DNA of 46,260 nt from an uncultured Pseudomonadota bacterium (GTDB taxonomy: Bacteria > Pseudomonadota > Gammaproteobacteria > Steroidobacterales > Steroidobacteraceae): assembly GCA_903884235.1 (NCBI GenBank), contig CAISEB010000019.1:1-46260 (forward strand), read 5' to 3'. Within the stretch, counting starts at the first letter, position 1. Each line of letters opens with the position of its first letter. Below, piece after piece: positions 21,654 through 31,349 of the stretch. The notes beneath the pieces are model-generated. The model worked only from the letters and a program-made list of their open reading frames with translations, was not told the DNA's origin and searched no databases. The translations under genes were made by a program, and so were the position numbers.

Positions 21654-24476
21654 GTGGACTACAAGCAAACGATCAATCTTCCGCAGACCGACTTCCCGAT
21701 GAAGGCGGACCTCGCCAACCGGGAGCCGCGCTGGCTCGAGTTCTGGCGCAGCCAGGACCTCTATGCCAAGCAGCGTGCCGCGATGCATGGCCGCCCGAAG
21801 TTCATCCTCGCGGATGGGCCGCCGTATGCGAATGGCACGATCCACATCGGCCATGCGGTCAACAAGATCCTCAAGGACATCATCGTCAAGTCGCGCTCGC
21901 TCGACGGCTATGACGCGCCGTACGTGCCCGGCTGGGACTGCCATGGCCTGCCGATCGAGCACCAGGTCGAGAAGACCCATGGCCGGGTCGGCGGCAAGCT
22001 CGACGCTAGGGCGTTCCGCGCCGCCTGCCGCGAGTACGCAGGCAAGCAGGTCGCTGGGCAGAAGGCCGATTTCATCCGCCTCGGCGTGATCGGCGACTGG
22101 GACGACCCGTACCTGACGATGGCGCCGGCATACGAGGCCGCGCAGCTGCGTGCGTTCTCGCGCATCCATGAGCGTGGGCACGTCTTCAAGGGCTTCAAGC
22201 CCGTGCACTGGTGCCTCGACTGCCGCTCGTCGCTCGCCGAGGCCGAAGTCGAGTACGAGGAGCGCACGAGCCCGAGCATCGACGTGCGCTATGCGGTCGT
22301 GGATGTCGCGGACCTCGCGGCGCGCACCGGGATCGAGGCGGCGCGCCTGGCCGGCGCGAGCGTCGCGATCTGGACCACGACGCCCTGGACGCTGCCCGCC
22401 AGCCAGGCCGTGTCGGTGCATCCGGAGTTCGAGTACGCGGTGATCGCCGCCAATGGCCCTGCGGGTGCGGAGGTGCTGGTGATCGCCGCCGACCTCGCGG
22501 CGGCGGTTGCGGCCCGGGCCGGCCTGAGCGCGACGATCGTGCTCGGCAAGGTGCCCGGCGCCAGGCTCGAACGACTGCGGCTGCGCCACCCGTTCTACGA
22601 CCGTGAAGTGCCAGTGATCCTCGGCGAGCACGTGACGCTCGATGCCGGCACCGGTGCCGTGCACACGGCCCCGGGGCATGGTCTCGACGACTTCATCGTC
22701 GGCCAGCGCTACGGCCTGCCGGTCGACAACCCGGTCGGTGGCGATGGGCGCTTCCTGCCCGCAACCCCGTTGTTCGCCGGCATCGGCGTGTTCGACGCGA
22801 ACCCCAAGGTCGTCGAGGTGCTGGCGGAGGCGGGACGGCTGCTGTCGCACCTCCCGTACCGCCACAGCTACCCGCACTGCTGGCGCCACAAGACGCCGGT
22901 CATCTTCCGCGCCACGCCGCAATGGTTCGTGAGCATGGAGAAGGCCGACCTGCGAGTCGAGTCGCTGGCGGAAATCCGCCGTGTCGAGTGGGTGCCCGGC
23001 TGGGGCGAGCAGCGCATCTACAGCATGATCGAGGGTCGACCGGACTGGTGCATCTCGCGCCAGCGCACCTGGGGCGTGCCGATCCCGTACTTCATCCACA
23101 AGGAAACCGGCGAGCTGCATCCGCGCACGGTCGAGCTGATCGAGGAAGTCGCCCAGCGGGTGGAAACCGCGGGAATCGATGCCTGGTTCGACCTCGATCC
23201 CGCGGAACTACTCGGCGCGGACGCGACGGCATACGACAAGTCGACCGACGTCATGGACGTGTGGGTCGACTCCGGCGTGAGCCACTGGTGCGTCACCGGC
23301 CAGCGCCCTGAGCTGCGCACGCCGGCCGATCTCTACCTGGAGGGCTCGGACCAGCATCGCGGCTGGTTCCATTCCTCGCTGCTGACGTCGGTCGCGATGC
23401 ACGGCCATGCGCCGTACCGCGCCGTGCTGACGCATGGCTTCACGGTCGACGACAAGGGACGCAAGATGTCCAAGTCGCTCGGCAATACCGTGGTGCCGCA
23501 GAAGGTCATCAGCTCGCTCGGTGCCGACGTGCTGCGCCTGTGGGTGGCGGCGACGGACTACTCCAACGAGATGAGCGTCTCCGACGAGATCCTGAAGCGG
23601 ATGGCGGATTCCTACCGCCGCATGCGCAACACGGTGCGTTTCCTGATCGGCAACCTGCACGGCTTCGACCCCACGACTCAGGCGGTCGCGGTCGGCGACC
23701 TCCTCGAGCTCGACAGCTGGGCGATCGCGCGCGCGGCGGTCCTGCAGCAGGAGCTCGTCGATGCCTATCGCGCATACGAGTTCCACCAGATCTACCAGAA
23801 GATCCACAACTACTGCATCGTCGACCTCGGAGCCTTCTACTTCGACGTCCTGAAGGATCGCCTCTACACGATGGCAGCCGACAGCCACGGTCGTCGCTCC
23901 GCGCAGACGGCGCTCTGGCACATCCTCGAGGCCATGGTGCGCTGGCTCGCGCCGATCCTGAGCTTCACGGCGGAGGAAATCTGGCACTCGCTGCCGACGG
24001 TGGCCGGTCGCCCGGAGTCGGTGCTGCTCGCCGAATGGCACCAGTTGCCGCATGCAGCGGCTGCCGGCACGGTGGATTGGGATGCCGTGGTCGCGCTCAA
24101 GTCCGATGTCAGCCGCGCACTCGAGGCGCTGCGGACCGCCGGGCAGATCGGCGGTCCGCTCGACGCCATCGTCGACGTCTGGGCCGACGACGCGCAACGA
24201 GCGCGGCTCGCTCCGCTCGGCGACGAGTTGCGCTTCGCGCTGATCACGTCCGAGGCGCGGCTGCACGCCGCGGCCGACCGGCCGGCCGATGCCCTGCCGG
24301 CCTCCAGTGTCGCCAAGGACGGCGTGTGGATCGCCGTGCGGCCGAGCACTGCGACCAAGTGCGTGCGATGCTGGAGCCTGCGTCCCGACGTCGGCGCGGA
24401 TCCCGCGCATCCGACGGTGTGTGCGCGGTGCGCGAGCAACGTCGCCGGGCCCGGCGAGACGCGGAGGTACGCGTGA
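21654..24476 (+). CDS. ileS: Isoleucyl-tRNA synthetase
   Basis: Class I synthetase charging tRNA-Ile. The 940 residues contain the HIGH motif ([18 protein letters not shown]), the CP1 editing domain ([31 protein letters not shown]), KMSKS ([12 protein letters not shown]), an anticodon-binding domain and a C-terminal zinc finger (KCVRCW and CARC pairs). I chose GTG 21654, giving [17 protein letters not shown], the usual N-terminus; an in-frame ATG at 21633 would add seven residues and overlap ribF. Its end overlaps lspA. Confidence 0.96.
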   Translation: MDYKQTINLPQTDFPMKADLANREPRWLEFWRSQDLYAKQRAAMHGRPKFILADGPPYANGTIHIGHAVNKILKDIIVKSRSLDGYDAPYVPGWDCHGLPIEHQVEKTHGRVGGKLDARAFRAACREYAGKQVAGQKADFIRLGVIGDWDDPYLTMAPAYEAAQLRAFSRIHERGHVFKGFKPVHWCLDCRSSLAEAEVEYEERTSPSIDVRYAVVDVADLAARTGIEAARLAGASVAIWTTTPWTLPASQAVSVHPEFEYAVIAANGPAGAEVLVIAADLAAAVAARAGLSATIVLGKVPGARLERLRLRHPFYDREVPVILGEHVTLDAGTGAVHTAPGHGLDDFIVGQRYGLPVDNPVGGDGRFLPATPLFAGIGVFDANPKVVEVLAEAGRLLSHLPYRHSYPHCWRHKTPVIFRATPQWFVSMEKADLRVESLAEIRRVEWVPGWGEQRIYSMIEGRPDWCISRQRTWGVPIPYFIHKETGELHPRTVELIEEVAQRVETAGIDAWFDLDPAELLGADATAYDKSTDVMDVWVDSGVSHWCVTGQRPELRTPADLYLEGSDQHRGWFHSSLLTSVAMHGHAPYRAVLTHGFTVDDKGRKMSKSLGNTVVPQKVISSLGADVLRLWVAATDYSNEMSVSDEILKRMADSYRRMRNTVRFLIGNLHGFDPTTQAVAVGDLLELDSWAIARAAVLQQELVDAYRAYEFHQIYQKIHNYCIVDLGAFYFDVLKDRLYTMAADSHGRRSAQTALWHILEAMVRWLAPILSFTAEEIWHSLPTVAGRPESVLLAEWHQLPHAAAAGTVDWDAVVALKSDVSRALEALRTAGQIGGPLDAIVDVWADDAQRARLAPLGDELRFALITSEARLHAAADRPADALPASSVAKDGVWIAVRPSTATKCVRCWSLRPDVGADPAHPTVCARCASNVAGPGETRRYA

Positions 24477-24997
24477 ACGCGCCGCATCCGATCGAACGGC
24501 GGTTCGGCCAGCTGCGCTGGCTGTGGCTCACCGCCCTCGTGATCGCCGCGGACCAGGCGACGAAGGCCATGGTCGTGTCGAACCTGCAGTTGTTCGAGCG
24601 GCGTGACTGGCTGCCGATGCTCGGCGTCATGCATGTCCACAATCTCGGCGCCGCGTTCAGCTTCCTGAACGATGCCGGTGGCTGGCAGCGCTACCTGTTC
24701 CTCGGCCTCGCGATCGTCGTCAGCGGCGGCATCGTCGTCTGGCTGCTGCGCATGAAGGGGCGCGTGTCGTGGATGCTGCCGGCGGGACTTGCGATGATCG
24801 CCGGCGGGGCCCTCGGCAATGCGCTCGATCGAGTCGCCCGCGGCTTCGTCGTCGACTTCATTGACGTGCACTGGTTCGAGGTCTATCACTTCTACGCGTT
24901 CAATCTCGCGGACACGGCGATCACGATTGGCGCCGCACTACTCGTCCTCGACACGATGCTCGAGGCCAACCGGCCGGGAGGCGCAGCCGCGCCGTGA
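24473..24997 (+). CDS. lspA: Lipoprotein signal peptidase II
   Basis: LspA cuts the signal peptide of prolipoproteins in the inner membrane after lipidation. The 174-residue protein has four membrane segments. Family motifs are [33 protein letters not shown] and [11 protein letters not shown], with catalytic Asp residues D128 and D147. The GTG start overlaps the ileS stop (GTGA) and follows CGGAGGT. The ileS-lspA-ispH run is a classic gammaproteobacterial operon. Confidence 0.96.
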   Translation: MNAPHPIERRFGQLRWLWLTALVIAADQATKAMVVSNLQLFERRDWLPMLGVMHVHNLGAAFSFLNDAGGWQRYLFLGLAIVVSGGIVVWLLRMKGRVSWMLPAGLAMIAGGALGNALDRVARGFVVDFIDVHWFEVYHFYAFNLADTAITIGAALLVLDTMLEANRPGGAAAP

Positions 24998-25944
24998 AGA
25001 TCCACCTCGCAAATCCACGCGGCTTCTGCGCGGGCGTCGACCGGGCGATCGACATCGTCGAGCGCGCCATCGGGCTGTTCGGGGCGCCAATCCACGTGCG
25101 GCACGAGGTGGTCCACAATCGCTACGTGGTCGAGCGACTGCGCTCGCTCGGTGCCGTGTTCGTCGAGGAGCTCGACGAGGTGCCGGATGGCGCGACGGTG
25201 ATCTTCAGCGCGCACGGCGTGTCGCGTCAGGTGCAGGCGGAGGCCCGTCGACGCGGCCTCAACGTCTTCGACGCAACCTGCCCGCTCGTCACCAAGGTGC
25301 ACATGGAGGTCGCGCGCTACGCGCGCGAGGGCCGCGAGGTCATCCTCATCGGGCACGCCGGGCATCCAGAGGTGGAAGGCACGATGGGCCAGTTCGATGC
25401 CGCCGGCGGCGGGCGCATCCACCTCGTCGAGCACGAGGGCGACGTCGCGGCTCTCGAGGTCCGCGATCCGTCCCGACTTGCGTTCGTCACGCAGACGACG
25501 TTGTCGGTCGACGATACGGCGCGCGTCGTGGAGCGCCTCCAGCAGCGTTTTCCTGGACTCGACTCGCCGCGCCGCGAGGACATCTGCTATGCGACGCAGA
25601 ACCGTCAGGATGCCGTCAAGGCGCTCGTCGAGTACTGCGATGTGCTGATCGTCGTCGGCTCGCATACGAGTTCGAACTCCAACCGCCTGCGCGAGATCGC
25701 CGAGAAGCAGGGCATCCGTGGCTACCTCGTGGATGGTGCGACGGACCTGCGGCGCGAGTGGCTGGAGGGTGCCGGTGAGGTCGGCGTGACGGCCGGCGCC
25801 TCGGCGCCCGAGGTGCTCGTCCAGGAGGTCGTCGCGACACTGCGGGCGTGGGGTGGGGAGCCCGCGGTCGAAGTCCCTGGGCGCGCCGAGCACATCGTAT
25901 TCGGGCTGCCGCGACCGCTTCGGCACGTCGAGCGTCAGGCCTGA
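24994..25944 (+). CDS. ispH: 4-hydroxy-3-methylbut-2-enyl diphosphate reductase
   Basis: IspH makes IPP and DMAPP in the last step of the MEP pathway, using a [4Fe-4S] cluster. Cluster cysteines are C12 ([11 protein letters not shown]), C96 ([10 protein letters not shown]) and C198 (ICYATQNRQ). The proton-relay residue E126 is in [11 protein letters not shown], with substrate histidines H41, H74 and H124. The 316-residue length is normal. The GTG start overlaps the lspA stop. It supplies the IPP used by ispB in the same window. Confidence 0.96.
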   Translation: MKIHLANPRGFCAGVDRAIDIVERAIGLFGAPIHVRHEVVHNRYVVERLRSLGAVFVEELDEVPDGATVIFSAHGVSRQVQAEARRRGLNVFDATCPLVTKVHMEVARYAREGREVILIGHAGHPEVEGTMGQFDAAGGGRIHLVEHEGDVAALEVRDPSRLAFVTQTTLSVDDTARVVERLQQRFPGLDSPRREDICYATQNRQDAVKALVEYCDVLIVVGSHTSSNSNRLREIAEKQGIRGYLVDGATDLRREWLEGAGEVGVTAGASAPEVLVQEVVATLRAWGGEPAVEVPGRAEHIVFGLPRPLRHVERQA

Positions 25945-25966
25945 GACGCGCTTCACTCGACACGCG

Positions 25967-25995
25967 TTGCCCGCCGGGGGGAAGTTTCCTATACT
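25967..25995 (+). promoter_or_regulatory. Promoter of tRNA-Thr
   Basis: TTGCCC (25967-25972), 17-base spacer, TATACT (25990-25995), followed by a GC-rich start region sixteen bases before the tRNA. The GCCGCCC just after the -10 box resembles a stringent-control discriminator. Confidence 0.65.
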
Positions 25996-26011
25996 TCGCC
26001 GCCCTTAAAGT

Positions 26012-26087
26012 GCCGGTGTAGCTCAGCTGGTAGAGCAGTCGCTTCGTAAGCGAGAGGTCGGGGGTTCGATTCCCTCCACCGGCACCA
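26012..26087 (+). tRNA. tRNA-Thr (CGT anticodon)
   Basis: A 76-base cloverleaf with encoded CCA: acceptor GCCGGTG/CACCGGC, D-arm GCTC-GAGC, anticodon loop TTCGTAA with CGT at 34-36, and T-arm GGGGG-TTCGATT-CCCTC with one weak pair. The 27-43 pair is G opposite G. It stands alone after ispH. Confidence 0.95.
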
Positions 26088-26132
26088 TCTAAATCAGCGA
26101 CTTGGGCGCGTGCGGATCCCGCCGCGCCGGGC

Positions 26133-27296
26133 TCAGCGTGCGTCGCTGCCCTGTGCCTCCCCGCAGCCTGCGGTGTTGGAATCCACGCAGCGCGGGATGC
26201 CCCGCGGTCCCTGCGCGGCCTCGCCGTGGCCCGCCACGCCATCGGCGCGGTCGCCCTTGCGGCGCAATTCGACGCGGTACAACCAGAACTCGCGCGGACC
26301 CTCCGGTCCGATGCGGTACAGCGTGACGCCGGCGACATGCGACAGGTCGAGGTGACGCCCATTGGGCGCGACGCGAATCTCCTCGATCGGGAACTCGAAT
26401 GTCACGCGTCGTCCCGCCGCGAGCCGAACCTCGCCATTGAAGCGGTCCGCCACGGTCCAGTCATGCGTCCGGTCGTGGACGCGCACGTGCAGCGTCAGGT
26501 CGTTGTGGCCCGCGTTGCCGACGTCGATCGCGAGCCGGTCGTAGCCGGACCAGTCCGGACTCGGCTCGTCGAGCGTGACGCCGGCATAGGGCCGGGTCTG
26601 CAAGGGGACGCGCAGCGCGACCTCCTGCGGGACGCGGGCGAGGCTGGTGGGCGCCCGGGCCAGCTCCGGCGATCCGGCCGTGAGCCCGACGAACAGGAGA
26701 TCGAGGCTCGAGGCCGGCGCGAACAGGACCGGGTACTCGAGGCCGCGACGGGCGTAGCCTGCGGTTGTCCAGGCGAGCGGCGTCAGGATCAGGCCGACGA
26801 GCACCAGCCCGGCGCCGAGGCTTGCAAGCCGCCAGGCGCGGGGCAGGATCGCGCGCCAACGCGCGTCGAAGGTCATCGCGAACGCGAGCGCCGCCGCCGC
26901 GCCGCGCGCGTCGAGCCAAACGTCGCGTATCGACGGGTCGCGGTGGGTGAACAGCTGCGCGACCTCCGTGAACGCGCCGATCAGCGTCGCGAGCGCGAAT
27001 GCACGCAGGTACTGCGCGGGCACCGGGCGGGTCGCAGCTGCGCGCTGGAACTCGATCGCCAGCAGCCCGGACGCAATCGCGCCGAACACCATGGGATGCG
27101 CGAGCTTCTGCAGGGAGTGCAGGATCAGCGGCCGGCCGGGCAGTTCGGCGAAGAGCACGAGCCCCGCGAGCAGCGCCATGAGGCCGATCAGCACCCGCGG
27201 CGGCACCGTCGCGAGGTGCGCCACGTCAAGTGCGGAGCGGGCCGCGCCCGGATCCGCGGCGCGGTCATCCGGCTCCGCGGGAGGCCGCTCAGGCAC
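26133..27296 (-). CDS. VanZ-like membrane protein with C-terminal beta domain
   Basis: A 387-residue protein. Residues 30-205 carry a VanZ-like membrane unit: LIGLMALLAGLVLFAEL, then HSLQKLAHPMVFGAIASGLL, LATLIGAFTEVAQLFTHRD with SIRDVWLDARGAAAAL (the VanZ HExxQ/D-D pattern), and LASLGAGLVLVGLILTPLA. Residues 220-350 form a soluble beta-sandwich-like domain (WSGYDRLAIDVGNAG, LTLHVRVHDRTHDW, GRHLDLSHVAGVTLYR), similar to carbohydrate-binding folds. Its ATG overlaps the end of the acyl-AMP ligase gene by 8 bases, so both are in one operon. The function of VanZ domains outside teicoplanin resistance is not known. The C-terminus is followed by tRNA-Thr in the opposite direction. Confidence 0.75.
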   Translation of the reverse strand: MPERPPAEPDDRAADPGAARSALDVAHLATVPPRVLIGLMALLAGLVLFAELPGRPLILHSLQKLAHPMVFGAIASGLLAIEFQRAAATRPVPAQYLRAFALATLIGAFTEVAQLFTHRDPSIRDVWLDARGAAAALAFAMTFDARWRAILPRAWRLASLGAGLVLVGLILTPLAWTTAGYARRGLEYPVLFAPASSLDLLFVGLTAGSPELARAPTSLARVPQEVALRVPLQTRPYAGVTLDEPSPDWSGYDRLAIDVGNAGHNDLTLHVRVHDRTHDWTVADRFNGEVRLAAGRRVTFEFPIEEIRVAPNGRHLDLSHVAGVTLYRIGPEGPREFWLYRVELRRKGDRADGVAGHGEAAQGPRGIPRCVDSNTAGCGEAQGSDAR

Positions 27297-29250
27297 GCTG
27301 GGCGCCGACCTTTTCTTCCAGATGACGCGCGAGCGCCGCGACCGTCGGGAAGTCGAAGAGCTCCGTAAGGTCGATGAGGCCCGGATACTCCCGGTCGATC
27401 TCCTCGTGGATCTGGATCAGCGTCAGCGAGCTCGCGCCGATCTCGAACAGGTTGTCGTCGACCGACAGGTTCTTGCCCGGCAGCGCCGCATCGCAGATCG
27501 CCTTGACGCGCGACTCGAGCGTGCCGGTCGCGCCACGCTGGGCATGGTGCGCCTCGCGCGCGCGATCGAGCTCCTGCAGCTCGGCGGCAAACTCGCCGGC
27601 GACGAAAGCGTTCTCGAGCGCCACGCGCTGGATCTTGCCGCTCGTCGTCTTGGGGATGCGCTTGACCGGCACGACGTGCGCCACCTCGAGGCCCGCGTGC
27701 TCGTTGACGAGGCGAGTCACCTCGGCGGCGACCGGCAGGAACTCCTCGGCCGAACCCCGGTGCAGCACGAAGATCGTCAGTTCGTCGGACTCGGCACCGG
27801 CCGGGCGGCAACCCGCCGCGACGACCTTGCCGAGCTCGAGGCCCGCTGCCTGCTGGGCGATCGCCTCGAGGTCATGCGGGAAGTAGTTCTGGCCGTTGAC
27901 GAAGATGATCTCCTTGGCGCGGCCCGTCACGTACAGGTCGCCGTCCACGACGACGCCGAGGTCGCCCGTGTCGAGCCAACCGTCGGCCGTGATCGTGCGT
28001 GCGTTGATCTCGGGCGCCTCGTAGTAGCCGCGCGTGACGTTGTCGCCGCGGATCAGCAGGTGCCCGACCGAGCCGTCGGGCAGCGCGCCGCGCGATTCGT
28101 CGGCGATCCGCACTTCCGTACCCGGCAAGGGCCGGCCGACCGACATCAGCGCGAGTGCGTCGCCGGAGTCGTTCCCCGCGAGGCCGGCGGGGCTGCCGAC
28201 CGCGAGGCGATGACGGTCGAAGCGACGCGCGGCGTACGCGCTGCCCGGTGAGGGGAAGCTGACCGCGAGCGTGGCTTCCGCGAGCCCGTAGACGGGGAAC
28301 ATCGAATTGCGCGGCAGTCCGTACGGCGCCATGCGGTCCATGAACTCGTTGCAGAGCTCGACCGAGATCGGTTCCGCGCCGTTGAAGATGAGCCGCACGG
28401 CGGACAGGTCGATGTCCTCGAGCGTGCGCTCGCCCAGCACCTTGAGGAAGTGCCGGTAGCCGAAGTTCGGCGAACTCAGGATCGTCGCGCGCTTCTCGCT
28501 CGCGAACTTCGGCCACAGCAACGGCCTGCGGATGAAGAGTTCCGTCGGCATCAGGTGGTTCTCGATCCGGTTCGAGAACATGAACAGGTGCTTGCCGATC
28601 AGTCCCATGTCGTGGGTCAGCGGCATCCAGCTCAGGCCGACGTCGTCGGCGGTGAAGCGGGCCCCCGCGGTCGCGCCGCGCAGGTTCGCGATCACGTTGC
28701 GGTGGGTGAGCACGACACCCTTGGGATCGCTGGTCGAGCCCGAGGAGAACTGGATGAACGCGGTGTCGCCCGCATCCGGTCGAATCGCACGCCCGGCCTG
28801 CGAGAAGTCCACGATCTCGTCGGCCAGCACCGCGCGACTCTTCAGCGTCTCGTAGATGGCCGTTTCGCCGACGCTCGCGGCGAATGCGCCGATGCGCTCC
28901 AGGTTCTTCCGGTCGGTGTAGAGCAGGGGGCCGTGCAGGAGCTTCGCGATCCTGAGCAGCTTGTGCCGGTGCTCGTCGGAGATGCCGACCGCCAGCGGCA
29001 CCGGCGCGATGCCGCCCGCCAGCGCCGCCCAGAAGCCCTCGATGAACTGCTGGTTGTGGCTGAGGAAGATGATCATCTTGTCGCCGCGCCGGGCGCCGAC
29101 GTCCTGCAGATGCTTCAGGATGCCGAGCGCGCGGTCGTGCAGCCCGCCGAAGGGGACGACGCGCTCGTCATGTTCGCCCTCGAGGTAGTGGATCGAGCGG
29201 TCCGCGTCGCGGTTCGCCTCGAGGATCTCGATCAGGGTCTCGTGTGCCAT
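27289..29250 (-). CDS. Fatty-acyl-AMP ligase fused to an acyl carrier domain
   Basis: An adenylate-forming enzyme of 653 residues. The AMP-binding motif is FSSGSTSDPKGVVLTH; further motifs are YGLAEATLAVSF, DGWLDTGDLGVVVDGDLYV and TTSGKIQRVAL. The last 85 residues are an acyl carrier domain whose phosphopantetheine Ser is in EIGASSLTLIQIH. It would activate a fatty acid and load it on its own carrier arm, starting a lipid or lipopeptide-like product. I chose ATG 29250 over a TTG at 29274. The nearby phosphopantetheinyl-transferase-like gene and P450 fit this role. Substrate cannot be read from sequence. Confidence 0.88.
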   Translation of the reverse strand: MAHETLIEILEANRDADRSIHYLEGEHDERVVPFGGLHDRALGILKHLQDVGARRGDKMIIFLSHNQQFIEGFWAALAGGIAPVPLAVGISDEHRHKLLRIAKLLHGPLLYTDRKNLERIGAFAASVGETAIYETLKSRAVLADEIVDFSQAGRAIRPDAGDTAFIQFSSGSTSDPKGVVLTHRNVIANLRGATAGARFTADDVGLSWMPLTHDMGLIGKHLFMFSNRIENHLMPTELFIRRPLLWPKFASEKRATILSSPNFGYRHFLKVLGERTLEDIDLSAVRLIFNGAEPISVELCNEFMDRMAPYGLPRNSMFPVYGLAEATLAVSFPSPGSAYAARRFDRHRLAVGSPAGLAGNDSGDALALMSVGRPLPGTEVRIADESRGALPDGSVGHLLIRGDNVTRGYYEAPEINARTITADGWLDTGDLGVVVDGDLYVTGRAKEIIFVNGQNYFPHDLEAIAQQAAGLELGKVVAAGCRPAGAESDELTIFVLHRGSAEEFLPVAAEVTRLVNEHAGLEVAHVVPVKRIPKTTSGKIQRVALENAFVAGEFAAELQELDRAREAHHAQRGATGTLESRVKAICDAALPGKNLSVDDNLFEIGASSLTLIQIHEEIDREYPGLIDLTELFDFPTVAALARHLEEKVGAQRA

Positions 29251-29303
29251 GTCTTGCCAGTCCTTGCTGCCCAACGGCCTCGGCCGGGGCGTCGAGCCCG
29301 CGC

Positions 29304-30629
29304 TCAGTGGCGGGCGATCAGGCGCATGTGCAGGTTGCCCCGCGTGCGCAGGTTGATGGCCGCTTCCATCTCGAGCGGTCCGTCGAATAGATACTGCATG
29401 CGCCAGCGGCGCGCCATGCGCACGAGGTGCAGGGTCATCTCGTAGATGGAGAAGTTCTCGCCGACGCAGTGGCGTGGTCCGGCCGCGAACGGGATGTAGG
29501 TGTACGGATCCCGCGCGGCCGCCCCGGGCCCGAGGAACCGCTCCGGCCTGAAGCGCTCCGGCTCGTCCCAGTAGCGCGGGTGCCGCTGGATCAGGTACGG
29601 GCTGAACAGCAGCTCCGTGCCGGCGGGAACCACGTGGCCGGAGAGCACGTCGGCATCGATCGTGCGCCGGGTCAGCACCCAGCCCGGCGGGTAGAGGCGC
29701 AGCGATTCCTTGATGACCGCCTGCGTGTATTCGAGCCCCTCGGTGTCATCGAAGTCGAGCTCGACGTCCTCCGGCAGCGCTGCGACCTCGGCGGCGAGCC
29801 GGGCGTCGGCGTCTGGGTTGCGGGCCAGCAGGTACCACGTCCAGTTGAGGGCGCTCGCCGTCGTCTCGTGCCCGGCGACGACCAGCGTCATCACCTCGTC
29901 GATCAGCACCCGCTCGGGCATGGGCTCGCCGGTGCCCTTTTCGCGAGCGGCGATCAGCATGCCGAGGAAGTCGGTGGGTTCGGCGCCACGCGCGCGGCGG
30001 ATCTCGACGAGTTCCCCGACCATGCGGCTCAGCTGCCGGAACCGGTACGCGAACTGCAGGTCGCGCGCGGAATCCTCCGCGACCATCAGGAAGGCGTTGG
30101 CGCCCAGCGTGTCGTTGAACCAGTCGAGGTCCGCACCGAAGATCGCGCGCAGGATCACGCTCAGCGTGAGGTCGCTCATCTGCGCGGTGACGTCGAGTGG
30201 TTCGCCGCTGGCGGCATGGGCCTCCCACACCGGGATCTGGGCGTCGATGCAGCGCCCGATCAGTGTGCTGAAGCGCTCGGTCGCCTTGCGATGGAAGGCC
30301 GGCTGGATCATGCGTCGCTGCCGGCGCCAGAGCTCGCCCTCGCTGGTCATGATGCCGTTGCCGAGCAGGATCTTGATGCGATCCAACCCGATGCCCTTCG
30401 TGTAGTTGCGGTGGTTCGTCACCAGCACGCGCTTGATGTCGGCCGGACTGTTGGTGACCCAGATGTCGCGGCCCCGGGTCGGGGCGTGGATCCGGAACAG
30501 GTCATCGCCGCCCGCAGCCGCCGCGACGAGTCGCTCGAGCGAGTCGGGCGCGTCGCCGACGTCGAACCGGTCTTCCGCCAGCGGCGGGAGCGCAGTGCTC
30601 GCGCTATGCTGATCGTTGATTCGGGGCAT
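29304..30629 (-). CDS. Cytochrome P450
   Basis: A 441-residue soluble P450. The I-helix has VVAGHETTASAL (oxygen activation), the K-helix ExxR is IKESLRLYPP, then PERFRPERFLGP, and the heme-ligand loop is FAAGPRHCVGENFSIYEM. No membrane anchor or fused reductase is present, so it needs separate ferredoxin or flavodoxin partners. It lies 53 bases upstream of the acyl-AMP ligase on the same strand and probably oxidises the acyl chain or its product. The start overlaps the divergent gene region, leaving almost no room for two separate promoters. Confidence 0.92.
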   Translation of the reverse strand: MPRINDQHSASTALPPLAEDRFDVGDAPDSLERLVAAAAGGDDLFRIHAPTRGRDIWVTNSPADIKRVLVTNHRNYTKGIGLDRIKILLGNGIMTSEGELWRRQRRMIQPAFHRKATERFSTLIGRCIDAQIPVWEAHAASGEPLDVTAQMSDLTLSVILRAIFGADLDWFNDTLGANAFLMVAEDSARDLQFAYRFRQLSRMVGELVEIRRARGAEPTDFLGMLIAAREKGTGEPMPERVLIDEVMTLVVAGHETTASALNWTWYLLARNPDADARLAAEVAALPEDVELDFDDTEGLEYTQAVIKESLRLYPPGWVLTRRTIDADVLSGHVVPAGTELLFSPYLIQRHPRYWDEPERFRPERFLGPGAAARDPYTYIPFAAGPRHCVGENFSIYEMTLHLVRMARRWRMQYLFDGPLEMEAAINLRTRGNLHMRLIARH

Positions 30630-30645
30630 TCGGGCGGCGTGTCGT

Positions 30646-31308
30646 GTGCTGAACTCGTCGGAACAATTCCTGAGTTTACATTACGTTGCGGTACCGGCGC
30701 AGCCTTGGAACGCGCTCGAGCGCAATTGGCTCGGGCGGCTCGCGCCCGCCCGGCGGGCGCGCCTCGCGGCGCTGCGGTCCCCGTCCGACCGCAACGCCTC
30801 GCTGCTCGGCCTCGCGCTGCTCGGCCGCGGATGCGAGCGGCTCGGGTTTCCGTACGTTCCGCGGGACCTCGACAGCGTGCCGCGGAAGAAGCCGGCGATC
30901 CCGGGAGGGCCCTCCTTCAGCATTTCCCACGCCGGCGGCCTCGTGGCGTGCGTCTGCACCGTCGAGGGCGCCGTCGGCCTCGACCTCGAGCCGCACGGCG
31001 CGGCCACGGCGGCCGGCCTGCGGCTCGCGCTCGGCGCGGCCGAGCGCGGGCGGATCGACACCGGCGAACTCGACCCCACGACCGCCTGGGTGATGGCGGA
31101 GGCCGTGCTCAAGGCGGCCGGGGTCGGCATCGACGCCGCCCCGCGAGTGCGGTTCGGCACCGGTCGCGCATCGCTGGACGGCGTCGAGTTCGGCCTCACG
31201 CGTGCGCCCCTGGGGGCGGACCACGTCGCCTACCTCGCCCACGCGGCCGGCGGCATGCGCCTCGAAGTCGTTCGCCACGAGACGGCGGCGTTCGCGCCGT
31301 TGCCGTGA
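30646..31308 (+). CDS. 4'-phosphopantetheinyl transferase-like protein
   Basis: About 220 residues with the Sfp-type pattern: RKKPAIPGGPSFSISHAGG (substrate and CoA region), VGLDLEPHG (the metal-binding DxE) and WVMAEAVLKAAGVG in place of the usual WxxKEAxxK. The second Lys and the Glu are kept; the first Lys is Ala. It could charge the carrier domain of the divergent acyl-AMP ligase. Start is uncertain: GTG 30646 is used, and a TTG at 30616 is in frame. Its promoter must lie inside the P450 5' end. Confidence 0.75.
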   Translation: MLNSSEQFLSLHYVAVPAQPWNALERNWLGRLAPARRARLAALRSPSDRNASLLGLALLGRGCERLGFPYVPRDLDSVPRKKPAIPGGPSFSISHAGGLVACVCTVEGAVGLDLEPHGAATAAGLRLALGAAERGRIDTGELDPTTAWVMAEAVLKAAGVGIDAAPRVRFGTGRASLDGVEFGLTRAPLGADHVAYLAHAAGGMRLEVVRHETAAFAPLP

Positions 31309-31349
31309 CCCCGGCGAATCGTCAGAATTCGCGCCTTCCGAGGAGCCCC

